NCBI RefSeq assembly: GCF_000935045.1
Contig: NZ_JYKS01000005.1
Location: 214,261 to 278,260, forward strand
Origin: Pseudomonas sp. 10-1B
GTDB taxonomy: Bacteria > Pseudomonadota > Gammaproteobacteria > Pseudomonadales > Pseudomonadaceae
Direction of reading: 5' to 3'
Length of the DNA: 64,000 nucleotides
Shown here: one piece after another, positions 51,720 through 63,171 of the stretch
How positions within the stretch are numbered: position 1 is the first letter of the stretch
Layout of the letters: each line of letters begins with the position of its first letter
Position numbers and translations under genes: made by a program
The notes under the pieces: generated by a model
Database searches by the model: none
What the model was told of the DNA's origin: nothing
Seen by the model: the letters and a program-made list of their open reading frames with translations, nothing else

Positions 51720-52145
51720 CCTTGAGTCGACCTTGCTGGCCCTATCGCCGGCAAGCCAGCTCCCACAGGAATAACACTGCCTTCAAGGCTTGTATTGTAC
51801 CTGTGAGACCTAGCTGGTCTCATCTCCAGCAAGCAATCTTCTACATGGGTAACACTGCCTTCAGGGCTTGTGTTGTACCTGTGAGAGCTGGCTGGCCTCA
51901 TCTCCAGCAACAATCTTCTACATGGGTAACACTGCCTTCAGGGCTTGTGTTGTACCTGTGAGACCTGGCTGGCCTCATCTCCAGCAACAATCTTCTACAG
52001 GGGTAACACTGCCTTCAGGGCTTGTGTTGTACCTGTGAGACCTGGCTGGTCTCATCTCCAGCAACAATCTTCTACAGGGGTAACACTGCCTTCTGGGCTT
52101 GTGTTGTACCTGTGGGAGCTGGCTTGCCGGCGATGAGGCCAGTAC
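51720..52145. repeat. 77-bp tandem repeat array bounded by REPs
   Basis: TAACACTGCCTTC recurs at 51772, 51850, 51927, 52004 and 52081, a period of 77-78 bases. Units contain 'GGGCTTGTGTTGTACCTGTGAGA' and a decayed REP ('CTGGCTGGCCTCATCTCCAGCAA'). The outer flanks hold intact REPs (CGCCGGCAAGCCAGCTCCCAC at 51747; GTGGGAGCTGGCTTGCCGGCG at 52110). Fills the fimT-ispH gap; no gene. Confidence 0.9.
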
Positions 52146-52154
52146 TGGCTTACA

Positions 52155-53102
52155 TCAGATCAGCGAACGAACCCGCAGCTCTTTGGGCATCGAGAAGGTG
52201 ATGTTCTCTGCCCGCCCATCCAGTTCTTCAGCGCCAGTGGCGCCCCAGGCCTTGAGCTGCTCGATCACACCGCGCACCAGCACTTCGGGGGCCGAAGCGC
52301 CGGCGGTGATGCCGATACGCGCCGCCTGGTCGAACCAGCCACGTTGCAGGTCCTCGGCACCGTCAATCAGGTAGGCCGGGGTGCCCATGCGCTCGGCCAG
52401 CTCGCGCAGGCGGTTGGAGTTGGAGCTGTTCGGGCTGCCGACCACCAACACCACATCGCACTCGCCCGCCAGTTGCTTGACCGCGTCCTGGCGGTTCTGG
52501 GTGGCGTAGCAGATATCGTCCTTGCGTGGGCCACCAATGTTCGGGAAGCGCGCACGCAGGGCGTCGATGACGCGGCTGGTGTCGTCCATCGACAGCGTGG
52601 TCTGGGTCACGAAAGCCAAGTGATCGGGGTCACGCACCTGCAGTTGAGCGACATCGTCTTCGTCTTCGACGAGGTAGATGGCGCCGCCGTTGCTGGCGTC
52701 ATACTGGCCCATGGTGCCTTCGACTTCCGGGTGCCCTTCGTGGCCGATGAGAATGCACTCACGGCCATCGCGGCTGTACTTGGCCACCTCGATATGCACC
52801 TTGGTCACCAGTGGGCAGGTGGCATCGAACACTTTCAGGCCACGGCCAGCGGCTTCCTGGCGCACGGCCTGGGAAACACCATGGGCACTGAAGATGACGA
52901 TGACATCGTCCGGCACCTGGTCCAGTTCTTCGACGAAGATTGCGCCACGGTTGCGCAGGTCTTCCACCACGAACTTGTTGTGCACCACTTCGTGCCGCAC
53001 ATAGATCGGCGGGCCGAAGACTTCCAGCGCGCGGTTGACGATCTCGATCGCCCGGTCGACCCCCGCGCAGAAGCCGCGAGGGTTGGCGAGTTTGATTTGC
53101 AT
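52155..53102 (-). CDS. ispH: 4-hydroxy-3-methylbut-2-enyl diphosphate reductase
   Basis: A 315-residue iron-sulfur enzyme for the last step of the MEP isoprenoid pathway. Cluster cysteines: Cys12 ('[12 protein letters not shown]'), one in '[10 protein letters not shown]' and one in '[11 protein letters not shown]'; '[12 protein letters not shown]' and '[10 protein letters not shown]' are substrate-binding. It is the last gene of the ileS-lspA-fkpB-ispH run, 14 bases after fkpB. Confidence 0.96.
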   Translation of the reverse strand: MQIKLANPRGFCAGVDRAIEIVNRALEVFGPPIYVRHEVVHNKFVVEDLRNRGAIFVEELDQVPDDVIVIFSAHGVSQAVRQEAAGRGLKVFDATCPLVTKVHIEVAKYSRDGRECILIGHEGHPEVEGTMGQYDASNGGAIYLVEDEDDVAQLQVRDPDHLAFVTQTTLSMDDTSRVIDALRARFPNIGGPRKDDICYATQNRQDAVKQLAGECDVVLVVGSPNSSNSNRLRELAERMGTPAYLIDGAEDLQRGWFDQAARIGITAGASAPEVLVRGVIEQLKAWGATGAEELDGRAENITFSMPKELRVRSLI

Positions 53103-53116
53103 GCTCGGCTCCAGGC

Positions 53117-53554
53117 TTACAGGGCCTTCACCTCGAGGATCTCCACCTCGAAGGTCAGGGTCTTGCCAGCCAGTGGGTGATTGAAGTCGATGGTCACCTG
53201 GTCGTCATCGAACGCCTTGACCACACCTGGCAGCTCGGTGTTGGCGGCGTCGTTGAAGATGATCAGCAGCCCTTCGGACAGCTCCATGCCCTCGAAGTTA
53301 GACCGCGGCATGACTTGTACGTTTTGCGGGTTGGGCTGGCCGAAGGCGTTCTCCGGGGCCACGACCACGGTACGCTTGTCGCCGGCCTTGAAACCGAACA
53401 GCGCGTTTTCAAAACCTGGCAGCAGGTTGCCATCGCCAACCTTGAAGGTGGCCGGGGCCTTGTCGAACGTGCTGTCGACGGTGTCGCCGTTTTCCAGGTG
53501 CAGCGCGAAGTGCAGGGTGACTTCGGTGTTCTGGCCGATACGGGTGTCAGTCAT
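53117..53554 (-). CDS. fkpB: FKBP-type peptidyl-prolyl isomerase (SlpA/FkpB)
   Basis: A 145-residue isomerase of the SlyD/SlpA type: '[19 protein letters not shown]', '[21 protein letters not shown]' and '[17 protein letters not shown]', with the inserted chaperone flap. It lacks the His-rich tail of SlyD. It overlaps the lspA end by eight bases and lies in the conserved lspA-fkpB-ispH order. Confidence 0.93.
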   Translation of the reverse strand: MTDTRIGQNTEVTLHFALHLENGDTVDSTFDKAPATFKVGDGNLLPGFENALFGFKAGDKRTVVVAPENAFGQPNPQNVQVMPRSNFEGMELSEGLLIIFNDAANTELPGVVKAFDDDQVTIDFNHPLAGKTLTFEVEILEVKAL

Positions 53555-54062
53555 GGACCGGATCCTCGGACTTCTTGCTCTTGAACATGTCCAGCGCCAG
53601 CATCACCGCACCAACGGTGATGGCGCTGTCGGCCAGGTTGAAGGCCGGGAAGTAATGGCGGTTCTGCCAGTGCACCAGGATGAAGTCGACCACATGGCCC
53701 AGCACGACGCGGTCGTACAGGTTGCCGATCGCGCCACCCAGCACCAGCGCCAGCGCCACGGCCAGCCAGGTCTCGTTGCGCCCCAGGCGCTTGAGCCATA
53801 CCACCAGCACGGCACTGACCACCACGGCGATCAGGGCGAACAGCCAGCGCTGCCAGCCTGCGCCATCAGCGAGGAAGCTGAATGCGGCACCGGTGTTGTA
53901 GGCCAGGGTCCAGCTGAAATAGTCAGGAATGACCACAATCTGCTGGTACATGGTCAGTGCGTTGTTGAAGTACAGCTTGGTGGCCTGGTCGAGGACCAGG
54001 ACCAGCAAGCTCAGCCAAAGCCATGCAAGGCGCCCGAAGCGCCCCGCCGCAGGGTTAGGCAT
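53547..54062 (-). CDS. lspA: lipoprotein signal peptidase II
   Basis: A 171-residue inner-membrane aspartic protease that removes lipoprotein signal peptides. Four membrane helices; catalytic motifs '[19 protein letters not shown]' and 'FNLADSAI', and 'NTGAAFSFL' is conserved. The start at 54062 overlaps the ileS stop by eight bases. Its substrates here include BamD. Confidence 0.95.
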   Translation of the reverse strand: MPNPAAGRFGRLAWLWLSLLVLVLDQATKLYFNNALTMYQQIVVIPDYFSWTLAYNTGAAFSFLADGAGWQRWLFALIAVVVSAVLVVWLKRLGRNETWLAVALALVLGGAIGNLYDRVVLGHVVDFILVHWQNRHYFPAFNLADSAITVGAVMLALDMFKSKKSEDPVHD

Positions 54063-56886
54063 AGTGGCGCACCTCACCTGAACCGCTCAGGTTGTCGACG
54101 CAACGGCTGCAGATTTCCGGGTGCTCCGGGTGGCTGCCGACGTCTACACGGAAGTGCCAGCAACGGCCGCATTTGGCGTGGCCGGACTTGACCACTTTCA
54201 GCTTGAGGCCTTCGACTTCGGTGGCCACGGCTTCGGCCGGCGCCTGCACGAACGGCACCACGCTGGCCGCCGAGGTGATCAGCACGAAGCGCAGTTCGTC
54301 GCCCAGCTTGCCCAGGTCGGTGCTCAGGGCTTCGTCGGCATACAGGGTGACTTCGGCCTGCAGGTTGCCGCCGATGACCTTGGCGGTACGCTGGTTTTCC
54401 AGCTCCTTGTTGACCGATGCCTTCACCGCCATCACGCGGTCCCAGTAGGCGCGGTCCAGCTCGGTGCCTTCCGGCAGCTCGCTCAGGCCTTGGTACCAGC
54501 CATTGAGCATCACCGACTCGTTGCGCTCGCCCGGCAGGTACTGCCAGATTTCGTCGGCGGTGAACGCCAGGATCGGCGCGATCCAGCGCACCAGCGCCTC
54601 GCTGATGTGGTACAGCGCAGTCTGGCAGGAGCGGCGGGCGACACTGTTGGCGCCGGTGGTGTACTGGCGGTCCTTGATGATGTCGAGGTAGAAGCCACCC
54701 AGCTCCTGCACGCAGAAGTTGTGTACCTTGGAGTAGACGTTCCAGAAACGGTACTCGCTGTAGTGCTCTTCCAGCTCGCGTTGCAGCAGCAGGGTACGGT
54801 CCACCGCCCAGCGGTCCAGTGCCAGCATGTCCTCCGGGGCCAGCAGGTCGCGGGCCGGGTCGAAGCCGGACAGGTTGGAAAGCAGGAAGCGCGCGGTGTT
54901 GCGGATACGCCGGTAGGCGTCGGCGCTACGCTGCAGAATCTGCTCGGAAACGGCCATTTCACCGGAATAGTCGGTGGCGGCAACCCACAGGCGCAGGATG
55001 TCGGCACCCAGGGTGTTGTTGACCTTTTCCGGCTCGATGGTGTTACCCAGCGACTTGGACATCTTGCGGCCGTTCTCGTCCACGGTGAAGCCGTGGGTCA
55101 GCAGCTCGCGGTACGGCGCGTGGCCGTCGATGGCACAACCGGTCAGCAAGGAAGAGTGGAACCAGCCGCGGTGCTGGTCGGAACCTTCCAGGTACAGGTC
55201 GGCGCGCGGGCCGGTGGCGTGGCCGATGTCGTGCGAGCCACGCAGTACGTGCCAGTGGGTGGTGCCCGAGTCGAACCAGACGTCGAGGGTGTCGGCGATC
55301 TTGTCGTACTGGTCGGCCTCAGCGCCCAGCAGTTCGGCGGCGTCCAGCTTGAACCAGGCCTCGATGCCTTGCTGTTCGACGCGCTTGGCCACTTCTTCCA
55401 TCAGCTCGACGGTGCGCGGGTGCAGCTCGCCGGTCTGCTTGTGCAGGAAGAACGGGATCGGCACGCCCCAGTTGCGCTGACGCGAGATGCACCAGTCCGG
55501 GCGGTTGGCGATCATCGCGTGCAGGCGCGCCTGGCCCCAGGCCGGGACGAACTTGGTCTCTTCGATGGCCTTGAGGGCGCGCTCACGCAGCGGCTCGCCA
55601 GTGCTTGGCTGCTTGTCCATGCCGACGAACCACTGCGCGGTGGCGCGGTAGATCAGCGGGGTCTTGTGGCGCCAGCAGTGCATGTAGCTGTGGCTGATGG
55701 TTTCGGTATGCATCAGCGCACCGACGTCGCTCAGCTTGTCGACGATGGCCGGGTTGGCCTTCCAGATGAACTGGCCGCCGAAGAACGGCAGCGACTCGAC
55801 GTACACACCGTTGCTCTGCACCGGGGTGAGGATGTCGTCGTTGACCATGCCGTAGCGCTTGCAAGTGATGAAGTCGTCTTCACCGTAGGCTGGCGAGGAG
55901 TGAACCACGCCGGTACCGGCGCCCAACTCGACGTAGTCGGCCAGGTAGACCGGCGACAGGCGGTCGTAGAACGGGTGGCGGAAGTTGATCAGCTCCAGCG
56001 CCGAACCCTGGGCAGTGGCGACCACCGCGCCTTCCAGGTTGTAGCGCTTGAGGCACGACTCGACCAGCTCTTCGGCCAGCACCAGCAAGCGCTCGCCGGT
56101 GTCGACCAGGGCGTACTTGAACTCCGGGTGGATGTTCAGCGCCTGGTTGGCCGGGATGGTCCACGGGGTGGTGGTCCAGATCACGATGGCAGCTGGCTTG
56201 GCCAGCGAAGCCAGGCCAAAGGCGGCGGCCAGCTTGGCCTCGTCGGCCACTGGGAAGGCCACGTCGATGGTCTGCGATTTCTTGTCGGCGTACTCGACTT
56301 CGGCCTCGGCCAACGCCGAACCGCAATCGAAGCACCAGTTCACCGGCTTGAGACCCTTGAACACGAAGCCTTGCTTGACCATCTCGGCCAGGGCGCGGAT
56401 TTCACCGGCCTCGTTGGCGAAGTCCATGGTCTTGTACGGGTTGCCCCAGTCACCCAGCACGCCCAGGCGGATGAACTCGGTCTTCTGCCCTTCGATCTGC
56501 TCGGCGGCGTACTCGCGGCACAGTTCGCGGGTGCGGTCGGCGGACAGGTGCTTGCCGTGGGTGACCTCGACCTTGTGCTCGATCGGCAGGCCATGGCAGT
56601 CCCAGCCCGGCACGTACGGCGCATCGAAGCCGGCCAGGGTCTTGGAACGGACGATCATGTCCTTGAGGATCTTGTTCAGCGCATGACCGATGTGAATCTT
56701 GCCGTTGGCATAGGGCGGGCCGTCGTGCAGGACGAACTTGGGACGGTCCTTGCCAATTTCGCGCAGCTTCTGGTACAGGCCAATGCTGTCCCAGCGCTGC
56801 AGGATCTGCGGTTCGCGCTGAGGCAGGCCGGCCTTCATGGGGAAGGCGGTGTCCGGAAGGTTAAGCGTGGCTTTGTAGTCGGTCAT
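54055..56886 (-). CDS. ileS: isoleucyl-tRNA synthetase
   Basis: A 943-residue class I synthetase. The start [21 protein letters not shown] (56886) is conserved. HIGH at 65-68, KMSKS from Lys608, the editing domain ('[11 protein letters not shown]') at ~200-390, and a C-terminal zinc finger ('CGRCWHFR' and 'CSRCVDNL'). It overlaps ribF and lspA, showing tight coupling. Confidence 0.97.
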   Translation of the reverse strand: MTDYKATLNLPDTAFPMKAGLPQREPQILQRWDSIGLYQKLREIGKDRPKFVLHDGPPYANGKIHIGHALNKILKDMIVRSKTLAGFDAPYVPGWDCHGLPIEHKVEVTHGKHLSADRTRELCREYAAEQIEGQKTEFIRLGVLGDWGNPYKTMDFANEAGEIRALAEMVKQGFVFKGLKPVNWCFDCGSALAEAEVEYADKKSQTIDVAFPVADEAKLAAAFGLASLAKPAAIVIWTTTPWTIPANQALNIHPEFKYALVDTGERLLVLAEELVESCLKRYNLEGAVVATAQGSALELINFRHPFYDRLSPVYLADYVELGAGTGVVHSSPAYGEDDFITCKRYGMVNDDILTPVQSNGVYVESLPFFGGQFIWKANPAIVDKLSDVGALMHTETISHSYMHCWRHKTPLIYRATAQWFVGMDKQPSTGEPLRERALKAIEETKFVPAWGQARLHAMIANRPDWCISRQRNWGVPIPFFLHKQTGELHPRTVELMEEVAKRVEQQGIEAWFKLDAAELLGAEADQYDKIADTLDVWFDSGTTHWHVLRGSHDIGHATGPRADLYLEGSDQHRGWFHSSLLTGCAIDGHAPYRELLTHGFTVDENGRKMSKSLGNTIEPEKVNNTLGADILRLWVAATDYSGEMAVSEQILQRSADAYRRIRNTARFLLSNLSGFDPARDLLAPEDMLALDRWAVDRTLLLQRELEEHYSEYRFWNVYSKVHNFCVQELGGFYLDIIKDRQYTTGANSVARRSCQTALYHISEALVRWIAPILAFTADEIWQYLPGERNESVMLNGWYQGLSELPEGTELDRAYWDRVMAVKASVNKELENQRTAKVIGGNLQAEVTLYADEALSTDLGKLGDELRFVLITSAASVVPFVQAPAEAVATEVEGLKLKVVKSGHAKCGRCWHFRVDVGSHPEHPEICSRCVDNLSGSGEVRHYA

Positions 56887-57833
56887 TTCAGGCTCTTCGT
56901 TAGCGGTTGAGCGTGCCAATGTGCACGTGCGGCGGCGATATCCGCATCGATCGCCGACTTCAGCGCCTCCAGGGAGGCGAATCGCTGCTCTTCGCGCAGC
57001 TTGTGGTGGAACTCCACCGTCAGGCGCCGGCCGTAAAGGTCGCCGGCATAGTCCAGAAGATGAATCTCCAGGTGCGGGCGCCCGTCACCGGCAACGGTGG
57101 GGCGCACGCCGATATTGCCGACACCCGGCCAGGCCTTGCCGTCGATCTCGATGCTGGCCAGGTAGACCCCGGACAGCGGCACGCGGCGGCGCTTGAGCTG
57201 GATGTTGGCGGTAGGTGTGCCGAGCTGACGGGCCAGCTTCTGGCCATGCAGCACGCGGCCGGTGATGCGATACGGGCGGCCCAGCAGGTGCTCGGCCAGC
57301 TCGAAGTCGCCTTCGCACAGGGCCTTGCGCACTTCGGTGCTGCTGACCCGCAGGCCGTCCTGAATCACCGTGTTGGCGGCCTCGACGGTGAAGCCATACT
57401 GCTTGCCGGCGTCGACCAGAAAGGCGAAGTCGCCGGAGCGGTCACAGCCAAAGCGGAAGTCATCGCCCACTTCAAGGTGGCGCACACCCAGGCCATCGAT
57501 CAGGATGGCCTTGACGAACGCATCGGCGCTGAGCGTGCTCAGGCGCTGGTTGAACGCCAGGCACAGCACCTGGTCGATGCCTTCGGCAGCCAGCAGCTCG
57601 ATCTTGTCCCGCAGGCGCGCCAGGCGGGCCGGCGCGGTATCGGGGGCGAAGTACTCGCGTGGTTGTGGTTCGAAGATCACCACGCAGGTCGGCAGGCCCA
57701 AGGCCTGGCCGCGCTCGCGCAGGCGCGCCAGGATCGCCTGGTGGCCGCGGTGAACCCCGTCGAAGTTGCCAATGGTGGCGACACAGCCCCGGTGCTCGGG
57801 GCGCAGGTTGTGAAGACCTCGAACCAGCTGCAT
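56883..57833 (-). CDS. ribF: bifunctional riboflavin kinase / FAD synthetase
   Basis: A 316-residue enzyme making FMN and FAD. Start at [16 protein letters not shown] (57833), as in relatives; an in-frame MSKK 18 bases earlier is an alternative. The N-terminal adenylyltransferase has '[16 protein letters not shown]' and 'FEPQPREYF'; the C-terminal kinase has '[27 protein letters not shown]'. The stop overlaps the ileS start by four bases. Confidence 0.95.
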   Translation of the reverse strand: MQLVRGLHNLRPEHRGCVATIGNFDGVHRGHQAILARLRERGQALGLPTCVVIFEPQPREYFAPDTAPARLARLRDKIELLAAEGIDQVLCLAFNQRLSTLSADAFVKAILIDGLGVRHLEVGDDFRFGCDRSGDFAFLVDAGKQYGFTVEAANTVIQDGLRVSSTEVRKALCEGDFELAEHLLGRPYRITGRVLHGQKLARQLGTPTANIQLKRRRVPLSGVYLASIEIDGKAWPGVGNIGVRPTVAGDGRPHLEIHLLDYAGDLYGRRLTVEFHHKLREEQRFASLEALKSAIDADIAAARAHWHAQPLTKSLK

Positions 57834-57951
57834 AACGCGCTTCTTGCTCATAAAGTGGCCGATTATAACCACACCCGGGCGCCGGTGACAGGCAGCAGCG
57901 CCCAAGGGCGGCGTGGAATACGAAAAACCGACGCCTGACCCGCCCGATGCC

Positions 57952-59490
57952 TCAGTGCAAGGCCTTGCGGGCGAAATGCCGGGGCCGGAAGCCGCACAGG
58001 TACAGGCAACCGAAATAGGTCACGACACCCGCCAGGATCAGCGCCCCCAGGCGCACCAGGCGCTCGAGCATGTTGCCCTGTTCCCAGGCCGGCAGGTAGT
58101 GCATGCCGGCCAGTAGTACCGCCGACATCAGCCCTACCCCAAGCACCAGCTTGAGCAGGAACATCGCCCAGCCCGGCTGCGGCTGGAACAACTGCTGGCT
58201 GCGCAGCTTCCAGAACAGCAGGCCGGCATTCAGGCAGGCTCCCAGGCTGATCGCCAGAGCCAGGCCGGCATGCGCGAGCGGGCCAACCAGGGCCAGGTTG
58301 AACAGCTGGGTGCAGACCAGGGTGAAGATCGCGATCTTCACTGGCGTACGGATATTCTGCTGCGCATAGAAGCCGGGTGCCAGTACCTTGACCAGAATGA
58401 TCGCCAGCAAACCGACCGAATAGGCGATCAACGCCCGCTGGGTCATGGCCGCATCGACGGCACTGAACTTGCCGTACTGGAACAGCGCCACGGTCAGCGG
58501 CTCGGCGAGGATGGCCAGGGCCAGGGTGCAGGGCAGTACCAGCAGGAAGCACAGGCGCAGGCCCCAGTCGAGGATCCGCGAGTACTCCTCACGGTCCTTG
58601 TTGGCGTAGGTCTTGGCCAGGGTCGGCAGCAAGATGGTGCCCAAGGCCACGCCCAGCACACCCGAGGGCAGCTCCATGAGGCGGTCGGCGTAGTACATCC
58701 ACGACACCGAGCCGGCCACCAGGAAGGAGGCGAAGATGGTGTTGATGATCAGCGAGATCTGGCTCACCGACACCCCGAGGATCGCCGGCAGCATCTGCTT
58801 GAGCACCCGCCACACGCCCGCATCGCGCAGGTTCAGGCGCGGCAGCACGAGCATGCCGATTTTCTTCAGCGCTGGCAGCTGGTACAGCAACTGCGCCAGG
58901 CCACCGGCCAGCACGCCCCAGGCCAGGGCCATGATCGGTGGGTCGAAGTACGGCGTGAGCAGCACGGCGAAGGCGATCATCGCCACGTTCAGCAGGGTCG
59001 GGGTGAAGGCCGGCACCGAGAAACGGTTCCAGGTATTGAGGATCGCCCCGGCCAGCGACGACAACGAGATCAGCAATATATAAGGAAAGGTCACGCGCAA
59101 CAGGGCGGTGGTCAGCTCGTATTTTTCGGCGCTGTTGACGAAGCCCGGGGCCGTTACCCACACCACCCATGGCGCTGCGAGTATGCCGATGGCGGTAACC
59201 ACCGCCAGCACCAGGGTCAGCAAGCCGCTGACATAGGCAATGAAGGTACGGGTGGCCTCCTCGCCTTGCTGGGTCTTGTATTCGGCAAGGATCGGCACGA
59301 AGGCCTGGGAAAACGCACCTTCAGCGAAGATGCGCCGCAACAGGTTGGGCAGCTTGAAGGCGATGAAGAAGGCATCGGTGGCGATGCCGGCGCCGAAAAT
59401 ACGCGCCAGGATGGTGTCGCGGACAAAGCCCAGCACCCGCGAAATCATGGTGATCGAGCTTACCGCAGCCAGGGATTTGAGCAGGTTCAT
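57952..59490 (-). CDS. murJ: lipid II flippase MurJ
   Basis: A 512-residue membrane protein with ~14 helices (MOP superfamily). The N-terminus [33 protein letters not shown] and '[23 protein letters not shown]' hold the essential Arg residues of the cavity. It moves lipid II across the inner membrane. It is divergent from rpsT, 118 bases before ribF. Confidence 0.96.
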   Translation of the reverse strand: MNLLKSLAAVSSITMISRVLGFVRDTILARIFGAGIATDAFFIAFKLPNLLRRIFAEGAFSQAFVPILAEYKTQQGEEATRTFIAYVSGLLTLVLAVVTAIGILAAPWVVWVTAPGFVNSAEKYELTTALLRVTFPYILLISLSSLAGAILNTWNRFSVPAFTPTLLNVAMIAFAVLLTPYFDPPIMALAWGVLAGGLAQLLYQLPALKKIGMLVLPRLNLRDAGVWRVLKQMLPAILGVSVSQISLIINTIFASFLVAGSVSWMYYADRLMELPSGVLGVALGTILLPTLAKTYANKDREEYSRILDWGLRLCFLLVLPCTLALAILAEPLTVALFQYGKFSAVDAAMTQRALIAYSVGLLAIILVKVLAPGFYAQQNIRTPVKIAIFTLVCTQLFNLALVGPLAHAGLALAISLGACLNAGLLFWKLRSQQLFQPQPGWAMFLLKLVLGVGLMSAVLLAGMHYLPAWEQGNMLERLVRLGALILAGVVTYFGCLYLCGFRPRHFARKALH

Positions 59491-59740
59491 CGAAAAGATT
59501 CACGCCAAGGGCAGAGGACGCTGCCAGACAGCGTCCGAATGTGCGATACTCCCGCGCCTTCGCAGGGGAGCCAAAAATTCCCGAGTTTACAGGTCGCGCA
59601 GCAGAAAGGAATCTTTCCATCCTGTTGGCGCACCGCTCGGCGGAACCTTGCAGGTGGCCTTGACATCCGCTCGACTGATCGGCATGATTCGCGGCCTATT
59701 TTGTTTGCTATTTACCTAAAGTCTTTCGAGGAGCTCGACG

Positions 59741-60019
59741 GTGGCCAACACACCTTCCGCCAAGAAACGTGCAAAACAGGCTGAGAAGCGTCGCAGCCAC
59801 AACGCCAGCCTGCGTTCCATGGTCCGCACCTACATCAAGAATGTAGTTAAAGCCATTGACGCAAAAGACGCTGAAAAAGCACAAGCCGCTTACGTTCTGG
59901 CTGTACCTGTAATCGACCGTATGGCCGACAAGGGCATCATCCACAAGAACAAGGCTGCTCGTCACAAAGGCCGTCTGAATGGCCACATCAAGGCGCTGAA
60001 AGAAGCTGCAGCTGCCTAA
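59741..60019 (+). CDS. rpsT: 30S ribosomal protein S20
   Basis: A 92-residue basic protein with GTG start, GAGGAG upstream. '[32 protein letters not shown]' is the conserved S20 N-terminus. The weak start fits known translational autocontrol of S20. A perfect terminator follows at 60035. Confidence 0.97.
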   Translation: MANTPSAKKRAKQAEKRRSHNASLRSMVRTYIKNVVKAIDAKDAEKAQAAYVLAVPVIDRMADKGIIHKNKAARHKGRLNGHIKALKEAAAA

Positions 60020-60034
60020 GCGACGCGCTAGTCG

Positions 60035-60061
60035 AAAAACCGACCCTAGGGTCGGTTTTTT
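60035..60061 (+). terminator. terminator of rpsT
   Basis: AAAAACCGACCC ta GGGTCGGTTTTTT: perfect 12-bp stem with T-run, 15 bases after the stop codon. Confidence 0.92.
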
Positions 60062-60139
60062 GTTGCCTGCGATTTATGTTTGCGGGTGCGGCCCTACATG
60101 GGAATGGACATCTGTGGAAGCAACTGTCTTGTATTGCCT

Positions 60140-60215
60140 GGACTGGCCTCATCGCCGGCAAGCCGGCTCCCACAGGTACTGCACAGGGCTTGAGGCCTAT
60201 GCGGCCGCTCCCACA
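60140..60215. repeat. REP and partial REP
   Basis: CATCGCCGGCAAGCCGGCTCCCAC at 60149 and a decayed facing copy ending GCCGCTCCCAC at 60201-60212, between the convergent rpsT and letB-like genes. Confidence 0.7.
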
Positions 60216-60254
60216 AAAAAAAGCAGGGCCGCACTTGGCGGCCCCGCTTATTCA

Positions 60255-62564
60255 TCACTTGGCTATCTGAATCTTCGGCGCCCACTGCAGCCACTCATCC
60301 TCCGCCTTGTCGAACAAGGCAAAGGTCTGCTGCGGCCGCGCCGGGTTGCCCATCTGCTCACCATCCGGCGTGGCAAAGGCGATACCGCCATCGACCAGGG
60401 TCTCCAGCGACTCCGTACGCACCGTGGCGCCCTTGAACAGGCCCCAGTCGAAACCGAAGCCACTGCTGTTCCAGAAGCGGCTACCACTGCGCACCAAGGT
60501 GGCATAGCGCGGCTCGATCAGGATATGGATCAGCACGCGATCAGCACTCTGGCCCAACTCGAAGCCGGTCACCTTGCCCACCGCAACCTCACGATAGGTC
60601 ACCGGCACACCCGGCTTGATCGAGCCCCGGCGGGGGGCGCTGAGCGTCAATGGCAGGCCGACCTCCGGCCCTGCCACTTGCGGGGCATCGGCCAAGGCGA
60701 TGAAGTCACGCTGCGGGCCACGGTCCTTGGCGGCCGGCTGCACTTCCAGATACTGCCCGCCGACCAGCGTATCGAGGTTCTCAGTACGCACCAGGCCGAA
60801 GGCTGGCTTGACCACCCAGAACTGCGTACCGACACGAGCGATACGATCCGCCGCTTCGGTAATGCGAGCCCGCAGCAACACTGCCTGCAGGTCGCCGGTC
60901 AGGTCGACGCTCTCGATACTGCCGACATCCAGGCCGCGGAAGCGGATCGCCGTACCCGGTTTCAGGCCATCGGCACGGTCCACGCGAATGGTGATCAAGG
61001 TGCCGGCACGGTTGACCGACTCCTGGCTGTCATGCAGACGGAAGCGCGGAATGTGCCGCTTGAGCGCCACATCGGGCCGTGGCGTGTCGAACGCGATACC
61101 ACCGGCCATCAGCGTTTGCAGTGACTCACTCTTGATCTTGATGCCCGACAGGCCGCCCGTCAGGGTAATACCGCTGACGTTCCAGAAGCGCGACGAACCA
61201 TTGACCAGCTTTTCGTATTCCTTCTCGATATGCACACCGATCAGGATGCGGTTGCTATTGCGGGCGAACTGGTAGCTCTGCACGCTCCCCACTTTCACTT
61301 GGCGGTACATCACCGGGCTGCCGACTTCCAGCGAACCGAGGGTGTCGGCGAACAACACCAGGTGCAGGCCCGGGGCCTTGAGGTCGAGCGGCGGCGCCTT
61401 GGCACGCGCCTCGAACTCACGCTCCGGCCTTGCCCCCTTCTCACCGGGGCGAATGGCGATGTAGTTGCCTTTGACCAACGCTTCCAGGCCAGTGATGCCT
61501 GCCAGGGAAATCGACGGCTTGACCACCCAGAACTGGGTACCCTCGACCAGGTAGTCTTCGGCCAAGGGGTCCAGCGTCAGCTCGGCCGATGCACTGGCCA
61601 GGTTGTCTTCCATTTTCAGGGTTTTCAGGGACCCTACCTGGATGCCCTTGTACATGACCGGCGTGCGGCCTGCCTGCAGGCCCTCATAGTCGCTCAGCTT
61701 CACCTTGACCCGGATACCAGCCTGGGCGGCGTCGAAATCTTCATACAGGCGGAATGGCAGGCTCGGGTCGGTGGGTGGGCTGTCCTTGCGGTACTCCGGC
61801 GTGGCAAATGCAATACCCCCGGCAACAATGCTGGACAGCGACTCGCTGCGTACCTTCACCCCCGAGAGCGAAGCATCGATGCTGACACCGCTGGCGTTCC
61901 AGAAACGCGTGTGCTTGCGCACCAGGCTGGCATAGGCCGGCTCGATGAAGACTTTGACCTCGACAGTGCTCTGGTCCTCGGACAGGCGATAGCTTTTCAC
62001 CCGACCAACCCGGATCTGCTTGTAGAACACCGGGCTGTCACGGTTGAGCGAACCCAGGCGATCAGCCTTGAGGGTCAGGTGCAGACCCGGCTCGGCGTCC
62101 GACAGCGGCGGCGCCACTTTCAAAGCGGTAAAGTGCTTGGTGCGCTCCCCCTCACCCGGGCTGACGGCGATGTAGTTACCTGAAACCAGTGTTTCAAGGC
62201 CGGAAATACCCGCCAGGCTGACACTCGGCTTCACCAGCCAGAAGCGCGTGCCTTTGGTCAGGTGGGGCTCGGCGGCCTTGTTCATCTCGATGGTGGCGAT
62301 TACCCCCTGGTCTTCGCCCTTGGCGTCGAGCACCAGGCTCTTGACCTTGCCAACCGGCATACCCTTGTAAATAACCTCGGTCTTGTTGGCGACGATACCC
62401 TCGCCGGACTCGAAGCGGACTTCAATCTCCACGCCGGCATCACGGTAAGCCTGCCACGCGAGCCAGCCACCGATCATCAACGCGATCAAAGGCAGGATCC
62501 AGATAGCCGACCAGTTCGATGCTGGGCGGGTTTTAGCCGTTGGCAGGTCACTCATGGTCGTCAT
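60255..62564 (-). CDS. pqiB: PqiB/LetB (YebT)-like intermembrane lipid transport protein with six MCE domains
   Basis: A 769-residue protein with one N-terminal membrane helix (~19-38) and then six MCE/MlaD domains starting near 43, 157, 281, 398, 520 and 633 ('GVEIEVRFESGEGI', 'GLHLTLKADRLGSL', 'GIRVKVKLSDYEGL', ...). E. coli PqiB has three and LetB seven, which form a tube across the periplasm. It overlaps the upstream pqiA-like gene by 17 bases. An in-frame ATG at 62555 is an alternative start. Confidence 0.92.
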   Translation of the reverse strand: MTTMSDLPTAKTRPASNWSAIWILPLIALMIGGWLAWQAYRDAGVEIEVRFESGEGIVANKTEVIYKGMPVGKVKSLVLDAKGEDQGVIATIEMNKAAEPHLTKGTRFWLVKPSVSLAGISGLETLVSGNYIAVSPGEGERTKHFTALKVAPPLSDAEPGLHLTLKADRLGSLNRDSPVFYKQIRVGRVKSYRLSEDQSTVEVKVFIEPAYASLVRKHTRFWNASGVSIDASLSGVKVRSESLSSIVAGGIAFATPEYRKDSPPTDPSLPFRLYEDFDAAQAGIRVKVKLSDYEGLQAGRTPVMYKGIQVGSLKTLKMEDNLASASAELTLDPLAEDYLVEGTQFWVVKPSISLAGITGLEALVKGNYIAIRPGEKGARPEREFEARAKAPPLDLKAPGLHLVLFADTLGSLEVGSPVMYRQVKVGSVQSYQFARNSNRILIGVHIEKEYEKLVNGSSRFWNVSGITLTGGLSGIKIKSESLQTLMAGGIAFDTPRPDVALKRHIPRFRLHDSQESVNRAGTLITIRVDRADGLKPGTAIRFRGLDVGSIESVDLTGDLQAVLLRARITEAADRIARVGTQFWVVKPAFGLVRTENLDTLVGGQYLEVQPAAKDRGPQRDFIALADAPQVAGPEVGLPLTLSAPRRGSIKPGVPVTYREVAVGKVTGFELGQSADRVLIHILIEPRYATLVRSGSRFWNSSGFGFDWGLFKGATVRTESLETLVDGGIAFATPDGEQMGNPARPQQTFALFDKAEDEWLQWAPKIQIAK

Positions 62565-63171
62565 CCGACTCCGTGTTATCCCAAATCAGTCGGGGATCGA
62601 AAGTTAAAGCGGCAAGCATTGTCAGAATCACCACAGTTGCGAAGGCGACAGCGCCCAGATTGGCTTCGACACTGGCTATCCGGCCGAAATTCACCACCGC
62701 CACCAGAATGGCGATGACGAAGATATCGAGCATGGACCAGCGCCCAATGAATTCGATGAAGCGGTACATCAATATCCGTTGCCGCGCCGAAAGTGGCTGC
62801 CGACGCTGAACGGAGTACAACAACAAGCCGATGCCCACCAGCTTGAAGGTGGGCACCAGGATACTGGCAATGAACACCACGGCAGCGATAGGCACCATGC
62901 CATGCTTTAGCAGGGTAATGACGCCGGACATGATCGTGTCGGGGCTGCCTTGGCCGAGGGTGCTCACGGTCATGATCGGCAATATGTTGGCCGGGATGTA
63001 CAGGATCGACGCGGCAATCAGCAGTGCCCAGGTACGCACGATACTGTTCGGGCGGCGGGCATGCACGATGGCGCCGCAGCGTGTGCAGGTTTGCGAAGTG
63101 CTGCCTGGCTCTTGCCTGTTCAGCTCGTGACATTCATTGCAGACAAGAATGCCTGCATCAATCGCCCGCAT
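62548..63171 (-). CDS. pqiA: PqiA/LetA-like membrane protein, second half
   Basis: A 207-residue protein starting MRAIDAGILVCNECHELNR, with an N-terminal zinc finger (C-x-x-C 'CNEC' and 'CTRC') and four membrane helices ('SILYIPANILPIMTVSTLG', 'FIEFIGRWSMLDIFVIAILV'). E. coli PqiA/LetA carries two such modules in one ~420-residue chain; here they are separate genes that overlap by 14 bases. It works with the MCE protein in lipid movement. Confidence 0.92.
   Translation of the reverse strand: MRAIDAGILVCNECHELNRQEPGSTSQTCTRCGAIVHARRPNSIVRTWALLIAASILYIPANILPIMTVSTLGQGSPDTIMSGVITLLKHGMVPIAAVVFIASILVPTFKLVGIGLLLYSVQRRQPLSARQRILMYRFIEFIGRWSMLDIFVIAILVAVVNFGRIASVEANLGAVAFATVVILTMLAALTFDPRLIWDNTESDDDHE

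Noticed and set aside
51720..52145. CRISPR array
   Set aside because: The 77-bp period has no separation into constant repeats and unique spacers, and no cas genes are present; it is a tandem array of decayed REPs.
54121..56910. 929-codon frame opposite ileS
   Set aside because: Shadow frame caused by codon bias of ileS; no domain on this strand.
58270..59784. 504-codon frame opposite murJ and across the rpsT start
   Set aside because: Low-complexity shadow (Gln/His/Gly-rich) that overlaps two certain genes.
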